A stretch of DNA of 64,000 nt from Carnobacterium sp. 17-4 (GTDB lineage: Bacteria; Bacillota; Bacilli; Lactobacillales; Carnobacteriaceae): contig NC_015391.1 in assembly GCF_000195575.1 (NCBI RefSeq), positions 2,096,363-2,160,362 on the forward strand. The letters are read 5' to 3'. Shown here piece by piece: positions 1 to 8,672 of this stretch (position 1 is the first letter of the stretch; each line of letters opens with the position of its first letter). The notes below the pieces were generated by a model. That model ran no database searches and had not been told where the DNA came from. It saw nothing but the letters and a program-made list of their open reading frames with translations. The translations under genes and the position numbers were made by a program.

Positions 1-494
1 CCTTCAGCAGTTCCGCTATAAGTGATCCCAGTAATTTCACCATCTACACTAGTTACTTCAAATGGTTTTTCTGTCGTGTTCTTTCCAGCAAAAACATACC
101 GTCCACCAAAGTTGGTGTTAAATGCATCGACGACACCTTGAATCTCAGATTCAATTTCAGCTTTATTAGCTTGGCGGTCTTCAGAACTCAACGTGCCATT
201 AGCTGAATATTGAATCAAGGTCTTAATGCGTTGCAGGGATTTTGTAGCACTGCTTAAAGCAGAATCTTGTACATTGGTCCATTGGATAGCATCATTGATC
301 GTTTTTTTGTATTGATCATTTTGAATAATCGAATTATTTAGATCCAAAATTTTTGAAACTTTTAAAGGATCATCAGAAGGTTTACTGACTTCTTTTAAGG
401 TTGACAATTGATTTTGGTATTTCATGACGTTTTCTGTATTAGCCGAAAGATTGCGTAAAAAACTTCTTGACATTAACGAATCAGTTACACGCAT
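1..494 (-). CDS. flgL: Flagellar hook-associated protein FlgL (HAP3), partial
   Basis: This is the N-terminal 164 codons of the second hook-filament junction protein; the rest lies beyond the left edge. It begins MRVTDSLMSRSFLRNLS, the usual start of FlgL, and continues with the heptad-like helical region shared with flagellin (MKYQNQLSTLKEVSKPSDDP, typical of FlgL/FliC). The ATG lies three bases after the flgK stop codon, so the two are translationally linked. It is the last visible gene of the flgM-flgN-flgK-flgL operon. FlgL caps the hook with FlgK and anchors the filament outside the cell. Confidence 0.93.
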   Translation of the reverse strand, partial: MRVTDSLMSRSFLRNLSANTENVMKYQNQLSTLKEVSKPSDDPLKVSKILDLNNSIIQNDQYKKTINDAIQWTNVQDSALSSATKSLQRIKTLIQYSANGTLSSEDRQANKAEIESEIQGVVDAFNTNFGGRYVFAGKNTTEKPFEVTSVDGEITGITYSGTAE

Positions 495-497
495 TTT

Positions 498-1916
498 CTA
501 TACCCCCGTTCGGTTGATTAACGTATCAAGCATTTCTGAGACCACTGAAATAATGCGAGAATTGGCTTCAAAGGCACTTTGATAAGCGATTGTATTGGTT
601 ACTTCTTCATTGATTGAAACACCTGAAACTGAATCTCTGCGAGCCTCAAGAAGACTGACTAAACTTCCTTGACTATCTACCATATTATCCGATTGTTGCT
701 TCACGATTCCCATTTGTGTGACACTGTCATTGTAAGAACCGGCAACTGTTGAGCCGCCTTCTTTATTTTTGATTGTCATCGTGTCTGGATCGTAATCTCC
801 TTTGATATCAACTGGATCACCAAATTTAGTATTTTGTAATGCAGCAATCGCTTGAGCACGTGTACCGTCTCCACCTACCACATCATTAATATCTTTTCCG
901 GCATTAATTTTAGAAACATCATCTAATATCTCTTTATTAACTTGAATTGATGCAGCGTAATCTCCACCTTCTCCTAAAGTGAAGAAAGGTATTCCTGCCC
1001 CACCGTCACTATGTACTTCATTCATAGCCGTTGCAAATGTAAAAGCTATATCATTTAATTCTTGTTTTTTAGTGTCAATTTCGGTTAAAGCTTCTTGAGA
1101 ACCTTTAATATTTCCAGAAGTAATAGCTATGTTGGTTTCATTTACCACTAGTTGTCCATCAGAATCTGGCGCAACACTCATTTTAGATATAGAATCCTCG
1201 GTTAATACGGATTCTCCGCCAACAGTGATACTCACGCGGTTAAATTTATCGTAGCTAGCTTCAACTCCAGCAATTCCCGTTAATTCGCTCAAGATTTTAT
1301 CTTGTTGGTCCAATAAATCATTAGGAGCTTGACCTTGAGAAGTCATATTAAAAATTTGTTTATTTAACGAATCTAATTGCTCTACTTTTGCGTTAAAATC
1401 CAAGACATTTTTTTCAATATCTTGAACAGTACCTTCGTGAAGACTATCGATTTGCTTGGACATATGGTGCAAGGTATCAGTAAACGTTTCTGAGTTTTGA
1501 GCTACCATTGTTTTAGCAGTCGCAAGTTCTGGGTTAGATCCTAAGTAAGTCCAAGAAGAAAAAACTTTGCTTAAGTTATTGTTTAAGCCAGTTGTAGAAG
1601 GTTCGTTAAATATTCCTTCCAATTGACCTAATATATCAGACTTTTTGCCATACATTTCTAAAGAAGAGTTTTCATTTCTTAATTGCTTATTCACATATGG
1701 ATCGACGATACGGTCAATAGAAGAAATTCTGACACCTGTACCAAGTTGGCCAATTCCTCCTAGTGTATACGGATTGTCAGCTACCATAGTTACTTTTTGC
1801 CTAGAGTAACCTACTGTATTCGCATTGGAAATGTTATGACTGGTTGTTTGTAAAGCCGCTTGTTGTACATTTAAGCCTTTGGTTGCGTTATTTAATGTTC
1901 CGAATAAACCTGACAT
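498..1916 (-). CDS. flgK: Flagellar hook-associated protein FlgK (HAP1)
   Basis: A 472-residue protein that forms the first junction ring between hook and filament and is exported by the flagellar type III system. The N-terminus carries the rod/hook family signature (LNNATKGLNVQQAALQTTSH then NISNANTVGYSRQ), and the C-terminus has the matching NTIAYQSAFEANSRIISVVS helix, so both coiled-coil ends of the D0 domain are complete. The length is close to that of other Firmicute FlgK proteins. It lies 12 nt after the FlgN chaperone gene and 3 nt before flgL, the standard order of the late flagellar operon. Confidence 0.96.
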   Translation of the reverse strand: MSGLFGTLNNATKGLNVQQAALQTTSHNISNANTVGYSRQKVTMVADNPYTLGGIGQLGTGVRISSIDRIVDPYVNKQLRNENSSLEMYGKKSDILGQLEGIFNEPSTTGLNNNLSKVFSSWTYLGSNPELATAKTMVAQNSETFTDTLHHMSKQIDSLHEGTVQDIEKNVLDFNAKVEQLDSLNKQIFNMTSQGQAPNDLLDQQDKILSELTGIAGVEASYDKFNRVSITVGGESVLTEDSISKMSVAPDSDGQLVVNETNIAITSGNIKGSQEALTEIDTKKQELNDIAFTFATAMNEVHSDGGAGIPFFTLGEGGDYAASIQVNKEILDDVSKINAGKDINDVVGGDGTRAQAIAALQNTKFGDPVDIKGDYDPDTMTIKNKEGGSTVAGSYNDSVTQMGIVKQQSDNMVDSQGSLVSLLEARRDSVSGVSINEEVTNTIAYQSAFEANSRIISVVSEMLDTLINRTGV

Positions 1917-1928
1917 TCTTTCACCTCA

Positions 1929-2297
1929 TTATAGGGATTGGTCGATTAGATTAGCTTGTTGCGAGTTACTATAGTCTCCCTGTTTGGAGTAAGTAGACCC
2001 ACCTGTTTTAACCCCTTTAGTAATAGCTTCCATCATTGTTTCTTGGTACTGCAAAGCTTGTTTTGCTAGGGTTAAATTTGTTTCCTGTAAATTTTTAATG
2101 TCTTCTACCACTTCAATAAGGTCTGCTTTTGTTAAACCTTCTGTTATTAGTGTCGGCAGACTGTCTAAGAATAGTTGTTTTTGCTCTACAAGAGCTTTTA
2201 CTTTCGCACTGTCATTTTTAATTAGTGCTTCTTTTTCATCTAAAAGAACGTCTTTAAATCTCAATAATGTCTCAAATGCTGTCGTTTCTTTATTCAT
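1929..2297 (-). CDS. flgN: Flagellar export chaperone FlgN
   Basis: A 122-residue, largely helical and acidic-basic protein (repeated KDVLLDEKEALI, VKALVEQKQLFLDSL) that fits the FlgN family, which binds the C-termini of FlgK and FlgL in the cytoplasm and delivers them to the export gate. Sequence conservation in FlgN is low, so the call rests mostly on position between flgM and flgK, on length and on helix pattern. Its ATG overlaps the flgM stop codon by one base, indicating coupled translation. Confidence in the family is good; no catalytic motif exists to check. Confidence 0.85.
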   Translation of the reverse strand: MNKETTAFETLLRFKDVLLDEKEALIKNDSAKVKALVEQKQLFLDSLPTLITEGLTKADLIEVVEDIKNLQETNLTLAKQALQYQETMMEAITKGVKTGGSTYSKQGDYSNSQQANLIDQSL

Positions 2298-2599
2298 TAC
2301 TCAGTAAACTCCCTTTGGTTGTTCATTGCTTGCATCATGCCATTCGCAATTTTTTCAGGTGATACGTCATACGTCCCATTCAATACAGCTTTTTTAATTG
2401 CTTCTACATTTGACGACATTGCTGCAGTATCAGTTGATTTCACCTTTGCCAATTGTTTAGCTGCATCCGAGATATCAACTGTTACAGATTCTTCATTAAC
2501 AGTTGCATTCGTTTTAGATAAACCTTTGCTATGTGTGTTTTCTTGATTTTGACGGACATTATTAACGTATTGGTTGTAGCCATTATTTCCTATTTTCAT
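2297..2599 (-). CDS. flgM: Anti-sigma-28 factor FlgM
   Basis: A 100-residue protein with a polar, probably disordered N-terminal half and the conserved C-terminal sigma-binding helices (ESVTVDISDAAKQLAKV, then IKKAVLNGTYDVSPEKIANG). FlgM holds sigma-28 inactive until the hook is finished and is then exported. It is the first gene of the operon flgM-flgN-flgK-flgL. Two sigma-28 type -10 boxes lie 78-135 bp upstream, so FlgM is probably under the control of the sigma factor it inhibits, as in Bacillus subtilis. The ATG is preceded by AAAGGAG. Confidence 0.93.
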   Translation of the reverse strand: MKIGNNGYNQYVNNVRQNQENTHSKGLSKTNATVNEESVTVDISDAAKQLAKVKSTDTAAMSSNVEAIKKAVLNGTYDVSPEKIANGMMQAMNNQREFTE

Positions 2600-2676
2600 T
2601 GGTAGTGCTCCTTTCTAGTGCATGGTCTCAAGTTTTTGATTAGTTGATTTAGTTTTTGAATTAAGTTAGTTTTTAT

Positions 2677-2705
2677 CTATCGGCAATTTTTGCCTTACAC
2701 CTTTA
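2677..2705 (-). promoter_or_regulatory. Second sigma-28 type -10 box before flgM (proximal)
   Basis: A second exact GCCGATAG lies at 2677-2684, 29 bp nearer to flgM. The best -35 match, TAAA at 2702-2705, gives a spacer of 17, longer than normal. It may be a weaker tandem promoter, or a duplicated box without full activity. Confidence 0.45.
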
Positions 2706-2731
2706 CTATCGGCAGCTTTTTAAGATACTTA
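2706..2731 (-). promoter_or_regulatory. Sigma-28 (SigD/FliA) promoter upstream of flgM, distal
   Basis: On the minus strand the sequence reads TAAG-N14-GCCGATAG. The -10 box is at 2706-2713 and the -35 box at 2728-2731. The Firmicute sigma-28 consensus is TAAA-N14/15-GCCGATAT, so this is a near match. The same TAAG-N14 spacing recurs before the chemoreceptor gene at 13.7 kb, which supports both. Confidence 0.78.
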
Positions 2732-2787
2732 AGCCTTTAATCTATTATTTTAGGGTTGGTAACCTGATTGAATCACTTACTTGAATT

Positions 2788-2949
2788 TTCTGGCGGAATA
2801 GGGTTGCTTGTAGCCGTGTAAAGGATTCAATGCAAATTACAAAGCGTTAGCGCTTCAGCGATTATGCTTTGTTTGAGGATTGAAAGTCTGAAGACCCAGG
2901 CTTCAGGCGTTCCCATGGCTCTATACAAGCAAACCCGTCCATTCCAGAA
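2788..2949. repeat. Structured element of about 160 nt (branched hairpin; RNA or mobile repeat)
   Basis: This occupies the middle of the 510-bp gap between flgM and fliY and contains no ORF. Outer arms pair TTCTGG (2788-2793) with CCAGAA (2944-2949), then GGGTT-GCTTGTA (2801-2812) with TACAAGC-AAACCC (2924-2936), then GCC with GGC. Inside are two further stems: TTCAAT (2826-2831) with ATTGAA (2879-2884), enclosing ACAAAGC/GCTTTGT, and a separate CTGAAG...CTTCAG hairpin at 2888-2906. The nested and branched pairing resembles a structured RNA or a MITE-like repeat. Strand and function are not known to me. Confidence 0.5.
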
Positions 2950-3061
2950 GAAATTTCTTTTGAAATACCAACACTATTTCTGAAAATTTTTCCTATGTAA
3001 ATATGTTTATAAACTAGACTCTTCTATACTAGCGGTTACTTTTCCAATATTCAAGATAAAA

Positions 3062-3092
3062 CAAAAAAGCCAGAACATTTCATCTGGCTTTT
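3062..3092 (-). terminator. Terminator of the chemotaxis-fliM-fliY operon
   Basis: A 10-bp stem (AAAAGCCAGA/TCTGGCTTTT) with an 8-nt loop is followed on the minus strand by a T-run, 18 bp past the fliY stop codon. Confidence 0.9.
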
Positions 3093-3109
3093 CCCATTTT
3101 CGTACATAA

Positions 3110-4189
3110 TTAGTTCAAATGTTTGATTCGTTGTTCTTTGCTTAAGATGTTGGTGATACGAATTCCGAAGCTTTCGTTGATCACAACAACTTCACCTTCA
3201 GCAATCAATTTCCCATTTACATAAATTTCTAAAGGCTCGTCCGTCATTTTGTTTAATTCAACAACTGAACCCGTTCCTAATGATAAAATATCTTTGATTG
3301 TTTTTTTACTTTCACCTAGCATAACGCTAAATTGCAAAGGCACATCCATAATCAAATCTAAATTACGCGGTGTTTTCAAGCTTCCCGCATGCGTCAGTTC
3401 TTGAAACTCAGGTTTTTGAATACCAATCTTACCATCTGCATTGCTAGTTGCTTGACTAACTGCTTCAATTGGAGCGGTCATTTCTTCAGCTTTAGGCAAT
3501 TCACGGTCTGTGATGACTTCTCCTTCATCTGCTAATACTATGTTTGAAATGTTTCTAACCGTTTCAAGAGTAAAAATTTGCATAATCTCACTTTCAATCA
3601 AATCATCTACAGTCATTTGAAAAGCAATTTTACAAACCGTTGTATCTCCACTGATTCTATCATAATTTACTTGCTCTTGATTTTTCCATACTTCAACTTC
3701 GGGAGGTAAAATATCAACGATACGTTCCAACATTGTAGCCATCGCTGTTGCAGCCGAACCCATCATTTGATTCATGGCTTCTCCTACAGCACTCAATTCG
3801 AGTTCAGTAAATTCTTTACCTTCAGCATTGCCATCTCCGTCCATCATTAAATCAGCAATAATGATCGCATCTTTTTCGTTCATCATCAATAAGTTGCTGC
3901 CAGCCAAGCCTTTTTTAAACTCAATCGTGGTTACGACTTTTGGTGTCACACTTGCGTCAATAATTTCTTGGAATTTCAGACAAGATACAACCGGAGTCGT
4001 GATTGTTACTCGACGACTTAAGATAGAAGACAGGGTTGTAGCGGCTTGAGACATTGAAATATTCCCAATTTCTCCAATAATATCTGTTTGTGTTTGATCA
4101 AGGGTGTCATTTGTTGTTGGCTCAGGGGCGCTTGCATTGCCGTTCATCATTGCATCAATTTCTTCTTGCGTTAATTTTCCACTGCTCAT
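3110..4189 (-). CDS. fliY: Flagellar switch phosphatase FliY (CheC-FliN fusion)
   Basis: A 359-residue switch protein of the Firmicute type. Residues 7-15 (LTQEEIDAM) form the CheY-P-binding peptide also found at the start of FliM. The middle has both CheC-family active sites, D-x3-E-x2-N in DIIGEIGN near residue 37 and S-x3-E-x2-N in SAVGEAMN near residue 133, so CheY-P phosphatase activity is expected. The last 75 residues form a SpoA/FliN C-ring domain (LDLIMDVPLQFSVMLGES). The start codon overlaps the fliM stop (TAATG). It is the last gene before the operon terminator. Confidence 0.95.
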   Translation of the reverse strand: MSSGKLTQEEIDAMMNGNASAPEPTTNDTLDQTQTDIIGEIGNISMSQAATTLSSILSRRVTITTPVVSCLKFQEIIDASVTPKVVTTIEFKKGLAGSNLLMMNEKDAIIIADLMMDGDGNAEGKEFTELELSAVGEAMNQMMGSAATAMATMLERIVDILPPEVEVWKNQEQVNYDRISGDTTVCKIAFQMTVDDLIESEIMQIFTLETVRNISNIVLADEGEVITDRELPKAEEMTAPIEAVSQATSNADGKIGIQKPEFQELTHAGSLKTPRNLDLIMDVPLQFSVMLGESKKTIKDILSLGTGSVVELNKMTDEPLEIYVNGKLIAEGEVVVINESFGIRITNILSKEQRIKHLN

Positions 4190-5184
4190 TAGTCTGTCTC
4201 TCCTCCAATATACTGTAATACTTCAACCGCCATGTTTTTTCCTTGTAATCCGGGTTTAACAAAATATCGTGGAAGTTTTTCCACAGACAGGATGAGCGGA
4301 TCTGATGTTTTACCATCCAAAGGAATGATGTCTCCCAATTCTAATTGTAGAAAGTTCTCCAACGTCATGACTGTTTCTCCTAAAAGTACTTCCATGTTTA
4401 CTGGTGCAGAATGCAGACTTTTTTCAATTTTCCCACTATCTGTATGGTCAGTTTCTTTTTCAGAATGGAACCAGTTGCGTAAGCTTAATTTTTCTAATAT
4501 ACCTTCAAAAAAGATATAAGGAACACATAAATTGATAAACGTTTTAACCCCGTACAACTCAACTGTGAATGTCACCAACACTACTGGTTCATTTGGTGAC
4601 ATAGTCTGCATCATCTGAGGATTGGTTTCTGTTGAATCTAACTTCCCTTTAACCTCTACCACATCACGCCAAGCCAGCTCAAAAGCATTGATGAAATTAT
4701 TTAATATCTCTTCTAAGATAGCCATTTCAATATCCGTAAAACTTTCTTTTGACAGTTCATCTATGTTGCTACGAATTTCTGTACTTCCGCACAACAAATC
4801 AACCAGTTGCAAACAAAGTTGCGGACTGATTTCAATGATTTGCGTTCCATCTAAAGGAACAGAGTGAAACAATCCCATTAGTGTGAATCGAGGCACCGAA
4901 TGCACGAACTCATCAAAACTTACTTGTTCAATTGAAGCTAGTTGAACACCTACATTTGTTCGGACTTGAGTAGACAAGATATTCCCAGAAATTTTAGCAA
5001 ACTCTTCAAAAACCATATTTAATGTACTTATGTATTCTTTTGATAAACGAACCGGACGTCTAAAGTCATAACTTTTAACTTTATTTTCTTGTTCTTTTTC
5101 ATCCAAGCCCTTAGCGTCAATTTCTCCACTCTCTACTGCTTGCAATAACGAGTCAATTTCTTGTTGTGATAAAACTTGCTTCAC
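4189..5184 (-). CDS. fliM: Flagellar motor switch protein FliM
   Basis: A 331-residue C-ring protein, the same size as B. subtilis FliM. It opens with the CheY-P-binding peptide LSQQEIDSLLQAVESGEI, followed by the FliM middle domain (YDFRRPVRLSKEYISTL, then a CheC-like fold without the phosphatase residues) and a C-terminal SpoA domain (APVNMEVLLGETVMTLENFL). The start is GTG at 5184; no ATG fits. It couples phosphorylated CheY to reversal of motor rotation. It sits 16 nt after cheW and overlaps fliY, so the motor switch is transcribed with the signalling genes. Confidence 0.95.
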   Translation of the reverse strand: MKQVLSQQEIDSLLQAVESGEIDAKGLDEKEQENKVKSYDFRRPVRLSKEYISTLNMVFEEFAKISGNILSTQVRTNVGVQLASIEQVSFDEFVHSVPRFTLMGLFHSVPLDGTQIIEISPQLCLQLVDLLCGSTEIRSNIDELSKESFTDIEMAILEEILNNFINAFELAWRDVVEVKGKLDSTETNPQMMQTMSPNEPVVLVTFTVELYGVKTFINLCVPYIFFEGILEKLSLRNWFHSEKETDHTDSGKIEKSLHSAPVNMEVLLGETVMTLENFLQLELGDIIPLDGKTSDPLILSVEKLPRYFVKPGLQGKNMAVEVLQYIGGETD

Positions 5185-5200
5185 TATTTATCCCTCATTT

Positions 5201-5602
5201 TTATAAAAATAGTTTCTCCATGTTGATAACACTCACTATTTGGTCTTTTACTTGAATTACGCTAGACACTAATTCATCAGTTTTATTGTCCAACTGTTGA
5301 ATAGCAGATGGCTCAATATCCAAGACCCAAGCTACATCATCCACCATAAATGCTATTTTTTCCTCATCATTTTTCACAATGATAATATTATTGTACCATA
5401 ATTCTTTTGTTTCATCAGTGGGAGAAAGTAATTTATAAAAATTTATCAATGTTATAACATTCCCTCGCAAATTAACGAGCCCTTGAACCCAAGATGGAGA
5501 TTGAGGGACTGGGGTCCAAGGCATTTTATTTGTTATCTCTTCAACGTTTTCAGATGAAAAGGCATAATAATTTTCGTTTAAAGTAAATATAATCATCTGC
5601 AT
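5201..5602 (-). CDS. cheW: CheW-like chemotaxis coupling protein (copy 1)
   Basis: A 133-residue single CheW domain (FTLNENYYAFSSENVEEIT, VQGLVNLRGNVITLINF, FMVDDVAWVLDIEP). CheW proteins link receptors to the kinase CheA in the polar arrays. This copy diverges from the second one at 11.0-11.45 kb: it is shorter at both ends and begins directly in the first beta strand. It lies between cheY and fliM, an unusual place for the main coupling protein, so it may be an accessory adaptor. A good ribosome site (AAAGGTGA) precedes ATG 5602. Confidence 0.88.
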   Translation of the reverse strand: MQMIIFTLNENYYAFSSENVEEITNKMPWTPVPQSPSWVQGLVNLRGNVITLINFYKLLSPTDETKELWYNNIIIVKNDEEKIAFMVDDVAWVLDIEPSAIQQLDNKTDELVSSVIQVKDQIVSVINMEKLFL

Positions 5603-5615
5603 ATTTTTGTCACCT

Positions 5616-5978
5616 TTACAAACTTGCTTTGTCTAAAGCTTTAATAACACGATCACTATCGAATGGTTTCACGATAAAATCGACTGCTCCAGAACGTATA
5701 GCATCCATAACCATTCCTTGTTGACCCATTGCACTACACATAACAACACGAGCAGCTGGATCAAAAGCTTTGATTGCTTTTAAAGCATCTACCCCGTCCA
5801 TTTCAGGCATCGTAATATCCATTGTTACTAGGTTTGGTTTTTCAGTTTTGTATTTTTCAACGGCTTCAATCCCATTTTGTGCTTCTGCTACTACATTATA
5901 GCCATTTTTTTCTAAAATATCTTTCAGTTTCATCCTCATAAAAGCTGCATCGTCTACGATCATTACATTTTTTGTCAT
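5616..5978 (-). CDS. cheY: Chemotaxis response regulator CheY
   Basis: A 120-residue stand-alone receiver domain. The acidic pair D9-D10 (MIVDDAAFM), the phosphoacceptor D54 (VTMDITMPEMDGVDAL), the Thr/Ser switch (VVMCSAMG) and the lysine of FIVKPF are all present. CheY-P made by CheA binds FliM and FliY at the switch. Dephosphorylation is expected from CheC, encoded just upstream, and FliY, encoded downstream. The gene has a GAGGAG ribosome site and 13-15 nt gaps on both sides. Confidence 0.96.
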   Translation of the reverse strand: MTKNVMIVDDAAFMRMKLKDILEKNGYNVVAEAQNGIEAVEKYKTEKPNLVTMDITMPEMDGVDALKAIKAFDPAARVVMCSAMGQQGMVMDAIRSGAVDFIVKPFDSDRVIKALDKASL

Positions 5979-5993
5979 TTTGTTTTTCTCCTC

Positions 5994-6590
5994 TCAAACT
6001 GTTAGTGCTTTTAACATCTTTTCTATTATCCCTGGTTTCGGGACGAAATACAATGAAGATTCTAATCGATCGCCTAAATAATAAAATTCATTTTTAATGA
6101 TCATGATAGAATCATCATATTGGCTTTGTTCTAAATACACACTGCTCATAATTGCTCCAAACATATCCTCAATAATGATTGGAACAGACGTAATCAGGTT
6201 AGCGTCCATTAGTTTCATTACTGCATTCAAGAATGAATTAACGAGTATGTTTACCAATTCTTGCAAGGCTGAATTGGCCATTGCTTCTGAATATGGTGTA
6301 TTTTCCGGTAACATCATTGCGACAATAGTCTCAGAGACTTGTTGATCGACCGTGAAAAGAAAGACACCTTCTGCATCTCCCATCATCTTGATGATGATGG
6401 CTTTTATCACGGTTTCTTCCGGCATGATTTTCTCATAAACATCTGCATATTCCATCATTTCAATGACCGGAACAGTCATTTGGACTGGCTTTTCAATCAA
6501 TTGAGACAAACTAGTGGCTGCATGACCGCCACCAATATTGATCACTTCTTTTAGTACATCTAGTTCCATTGCTGAGTAGTTAGACTTCAC
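5994..6590 (-). CDS. cheC: CheY-P phosphatase CheC
   Basis: About 198 residues. Both phosphatase motifs of the family are visible: D-x3-E-x2-N in DVLKEVINIGGGHAATSL and S-x3-E-x2-N in SALQELVNILVNSF. CheC removes phosphate from CheY-P and is stimulated by CheD, which this operon also encodes. The frame is open to an ATG at 6629 inside cheA. I prefer GTG 6590, which follows GGTGAG inside the last codons of cheA; ATG 6569 just after the cheA stop is also possible. The overlap with cheA implies translational coupling. Confidence 0.9.
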   Translation of the reverse strand: MKSNYSAMELDVLKEVINIGGGHAATSLSQLIEKPVQMTVPVIEMMEYADVYEKIMPEETVIKAIIIKMMGDAEGVFLFTVDQQVSETIVAMMLPENTPYSEAMANSALQELVNILVNSFLNAVMKLMDANLITSVPIIIEDMFGAIMSSVYLEQSQYDDSIMIIKNEFYYLGDRLESSLYFVPKPGIIEKMLKALTV

Positions 6591-8634
6591 TATACTCACC
6601 AATTCTTTCGTTGCAAATAGCCGATACATCTAAGATTAAGATGATGCTGCCATCCCCTAGAATAGTCGCTCCTAAGTAATTCTTCAACATTTTTAGTTCT
6701 TGTCCTAGTTTTTTGATGACGATTTCTTGTTGCCTGACTAAATCATCTACTGCTAAGGCTTTATAGCTTTCTCCATGTTTCACTAAGACCAAATGCAGAT
6801 TTGATTCTTCATTTGTTTCCATATTCAGTGCTTGGTTCAGACGAATAACAGGAACCGCAAGTCCTTCATATTTATAGACTTCTCGATTGTGTACACGAAT
6901 AATGTCTTCTTCAGTTACTTTAACGATTGTTTTGATGATCCCTAAAGGAATCGCAAATGTATCTTGGCCAACTGTCACAAGCAAGGATTGGATGATAGAC
7001 AAGGTTAATGGTAAGTTGATTTTAAATGTTGTCCCTTGATTGACCACACTTTCCAATTCAACGGTTCCACCTAATTCAGTAATTTTCTGTTTGACCGCAT
7101 CCATTCCTACTCCACGACCAGAAATACTAGTGACTTCTTTTGCGGTAGAAAAACCTGGATGGAAAATCAATTGCTGAATGTCTTTGTCACTCATACCTTC
7201 TGTTGAGATCCCTTTACGTTCAGCACTTTCTTTAATGATCGTTGGATTAACACCTTTTCCGTCATCACTCAATGTTAGTACTACTCGATTGCCTTCTTGA
7301 TATGCCGTAATCTTAATGGTTCCTTTTGGATCTTTACCTATCTTCACACGGTCTTCTGGCATTTCTACCCCATGATCAGCTGAATTCCGCAAGAGATGCA
7401 CTAATGGTTCGCTCAATTCAGAAACAACCGTACGATCCAATTCAGTATCTTCGCCTTCGATAACTAAGTTAAATTCTTTCCCTAAATCGTTCCCTAAGTC
7501 GCGGATCATTCGAGGGAAGCGAGTCATCACTGTGCTGACTGGCTGCATTCTGATTTTCAAAACCAATTCTTGCAGTTCTGAACTGATTCTAGCCACATGA
7601 TCCAGCGGCTCTTTCATTTCAGACACTTGCAACTGATCGCTTAGATCTTCTAATCTTGTGCGGTAAATAACCAATTCAGAGACTAAATTCATAAAGGAAT
7701 CTAATTTTCCAATATCTACTCGAATCGATTGATTCATCGCATGATTTTGCGCTTTTCCTTTAGTTGGTGCTTTGGTTGTTGATTGAGGTTCAACTACAGA
7801 TTCTAATTTTTGTTCTTCAACGGGTTTTTTTTCAGGTTGAACTGTTTCTGCCGATTTCACCATTAAATCGTCTGATTGTTGAATCGTTTGAATTAAAACT
7901 TCTTCGATTTCACTATTATCTAATGCTAGGTTATGGACAGTTTCTTCATCCAATTGACTGACATATATTAGTTTAAAGATATTTCCAAAATCATCATTCT
8001 CAAGAACTTCCGTACCTGGTTCAGAGTACAAAACATCTCCATGCTGTTCCAGTTTACTCATAACAAGATAAACGCGAGCATTTTTCATTGAGCTGTCTTC
8101 ATCGATTTGAATAGCCAACACATACGCATTGTAGCCGTCTTCCTTGGCTGCTTCAATAATCATTAGATCTGAATCTTCAACTTTTTCTAAAGCTAGATTA
8201 AGCAATGATCCTGTTTCTTGTTCAGTAACTGTAGCACCAACTGCTTGGCTCTCTCCAGAAGATACATGATCCAGACGCTGAACAAGACTAGAAATATCGC
8301 GCTCTGCATCATTGCCTTCTCTTAAGTCTTCCACTAAATCTGATAATGTATCTAGACAGTCAAAGATCAAGGCGATAGATACCGTATCAGCCGCAATGAT
8401 TTTTTGCTTCAACAAATCAAACACGTTCTCCATTTTGTGTGTTAGCTTAGCCATCGTATCATAACCCATGGTTGCTGCCATTCCTTTGATCGTATGAGCC
8501 GATCTAAACATCACGTCCACGATACTGGAATCTTCCGGATTATTCTCTAACTCGAGTACTTGTTCATTCAAACTTTGTAAATGTTCATCTGTTTCTTCAA
8601 AAAACAAATCGAGGTATTTACTGTTTTCGTCCAT
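6580..8634 (-). CDS. cheA: Chemotaxis histidine kinase CheA
   Basis: About 684 residues. In order: an HPt domain with phosphorylated H47 (FRSAHTIKGMAATMG), a P2 CheY/CheB-binding region, a dimerisation helix pair near residues 300-360, an HATPase domain with the N box (LLRNSADHGVE), G1 (LSDDGKGVN) and G2 (GRGVGMDAVK), and a C-terminal CheW-like P5 domain. I chose ATG 8634 because GGGAGGG lies 7 nt ahead; the ATG at 8652 falls at the ribosome site itself. The kinase phosphorylates CheY and CheB from the operon. Confidence 0.96.
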   Translation of the reverse strand: MDENSKYLDLFFEETDEHLQSLNEQVLELENNPEDSSIVDVMFRSAHTIKGMAATMGYDTMAKLTHKMENVFDLLKQKIIAADTVSIALIFDCLDTLSDLVEDLREGNDAERDISSLVQRLDHVSSGESQAVGATVTEQETGSLLNLALEKVEDSDLMIIEAAKEDGYNAYVLAIQIDEDSSMKNARVYLVMSKLEQHGDVLYSEPGTEVLENDDFGNIFKLIYVSQLDEETVHNLALDNSEIEEVLIQTIQQSDDLMVKSAETVQPEKKPVEEQKLESVVEPQSTTKAPTKGKAQNHAMNQSIRVDIGKLDSFMNLVSELVIYRTRLEDLSDQLQVSEMKEPLDHVARISSELQELVLKIRMQPVSTVMTRFPRMIRDLGNDLGKEFNLVIEGEDTELDRTVVSELSEPLVHLLRNSADHGVEMPEDRVKIGKDPKGTIKITAYQEGNRVVLTLSDDGKGVNPTIIKESAERKGISTEGMSDKDIQQLIFHPGFSTAKEVTSISGRGVGMDAVKQKITELGGTVELESVVNQGTTFKINLPLTLSIIQSLLVTVGQDTFAIPLGIIKTIVKVTEEDIIRVHNREVYKYEGLAVPVIRLNQALNMETNEESNLHLVLVKHGESYKALAVDDLVRQQEIVIKKLGQELKMLKNYLGATILGDGSIILILDVSAICNERIGEYSEV

Positions 8635-8672
8635 AGTATCCCTCCCTTTCATTGGTTCGTGTACTTTATTGG

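Noticed and set aside
3774-4049. Plus-strand ORFs opposite the flagellar and chemotaxis genes (for example 2098-2307, 3774-4049, 10587-10919)
   Set aside because: They are mirror frames of well-supported genes, without ribosome sites or protein families.
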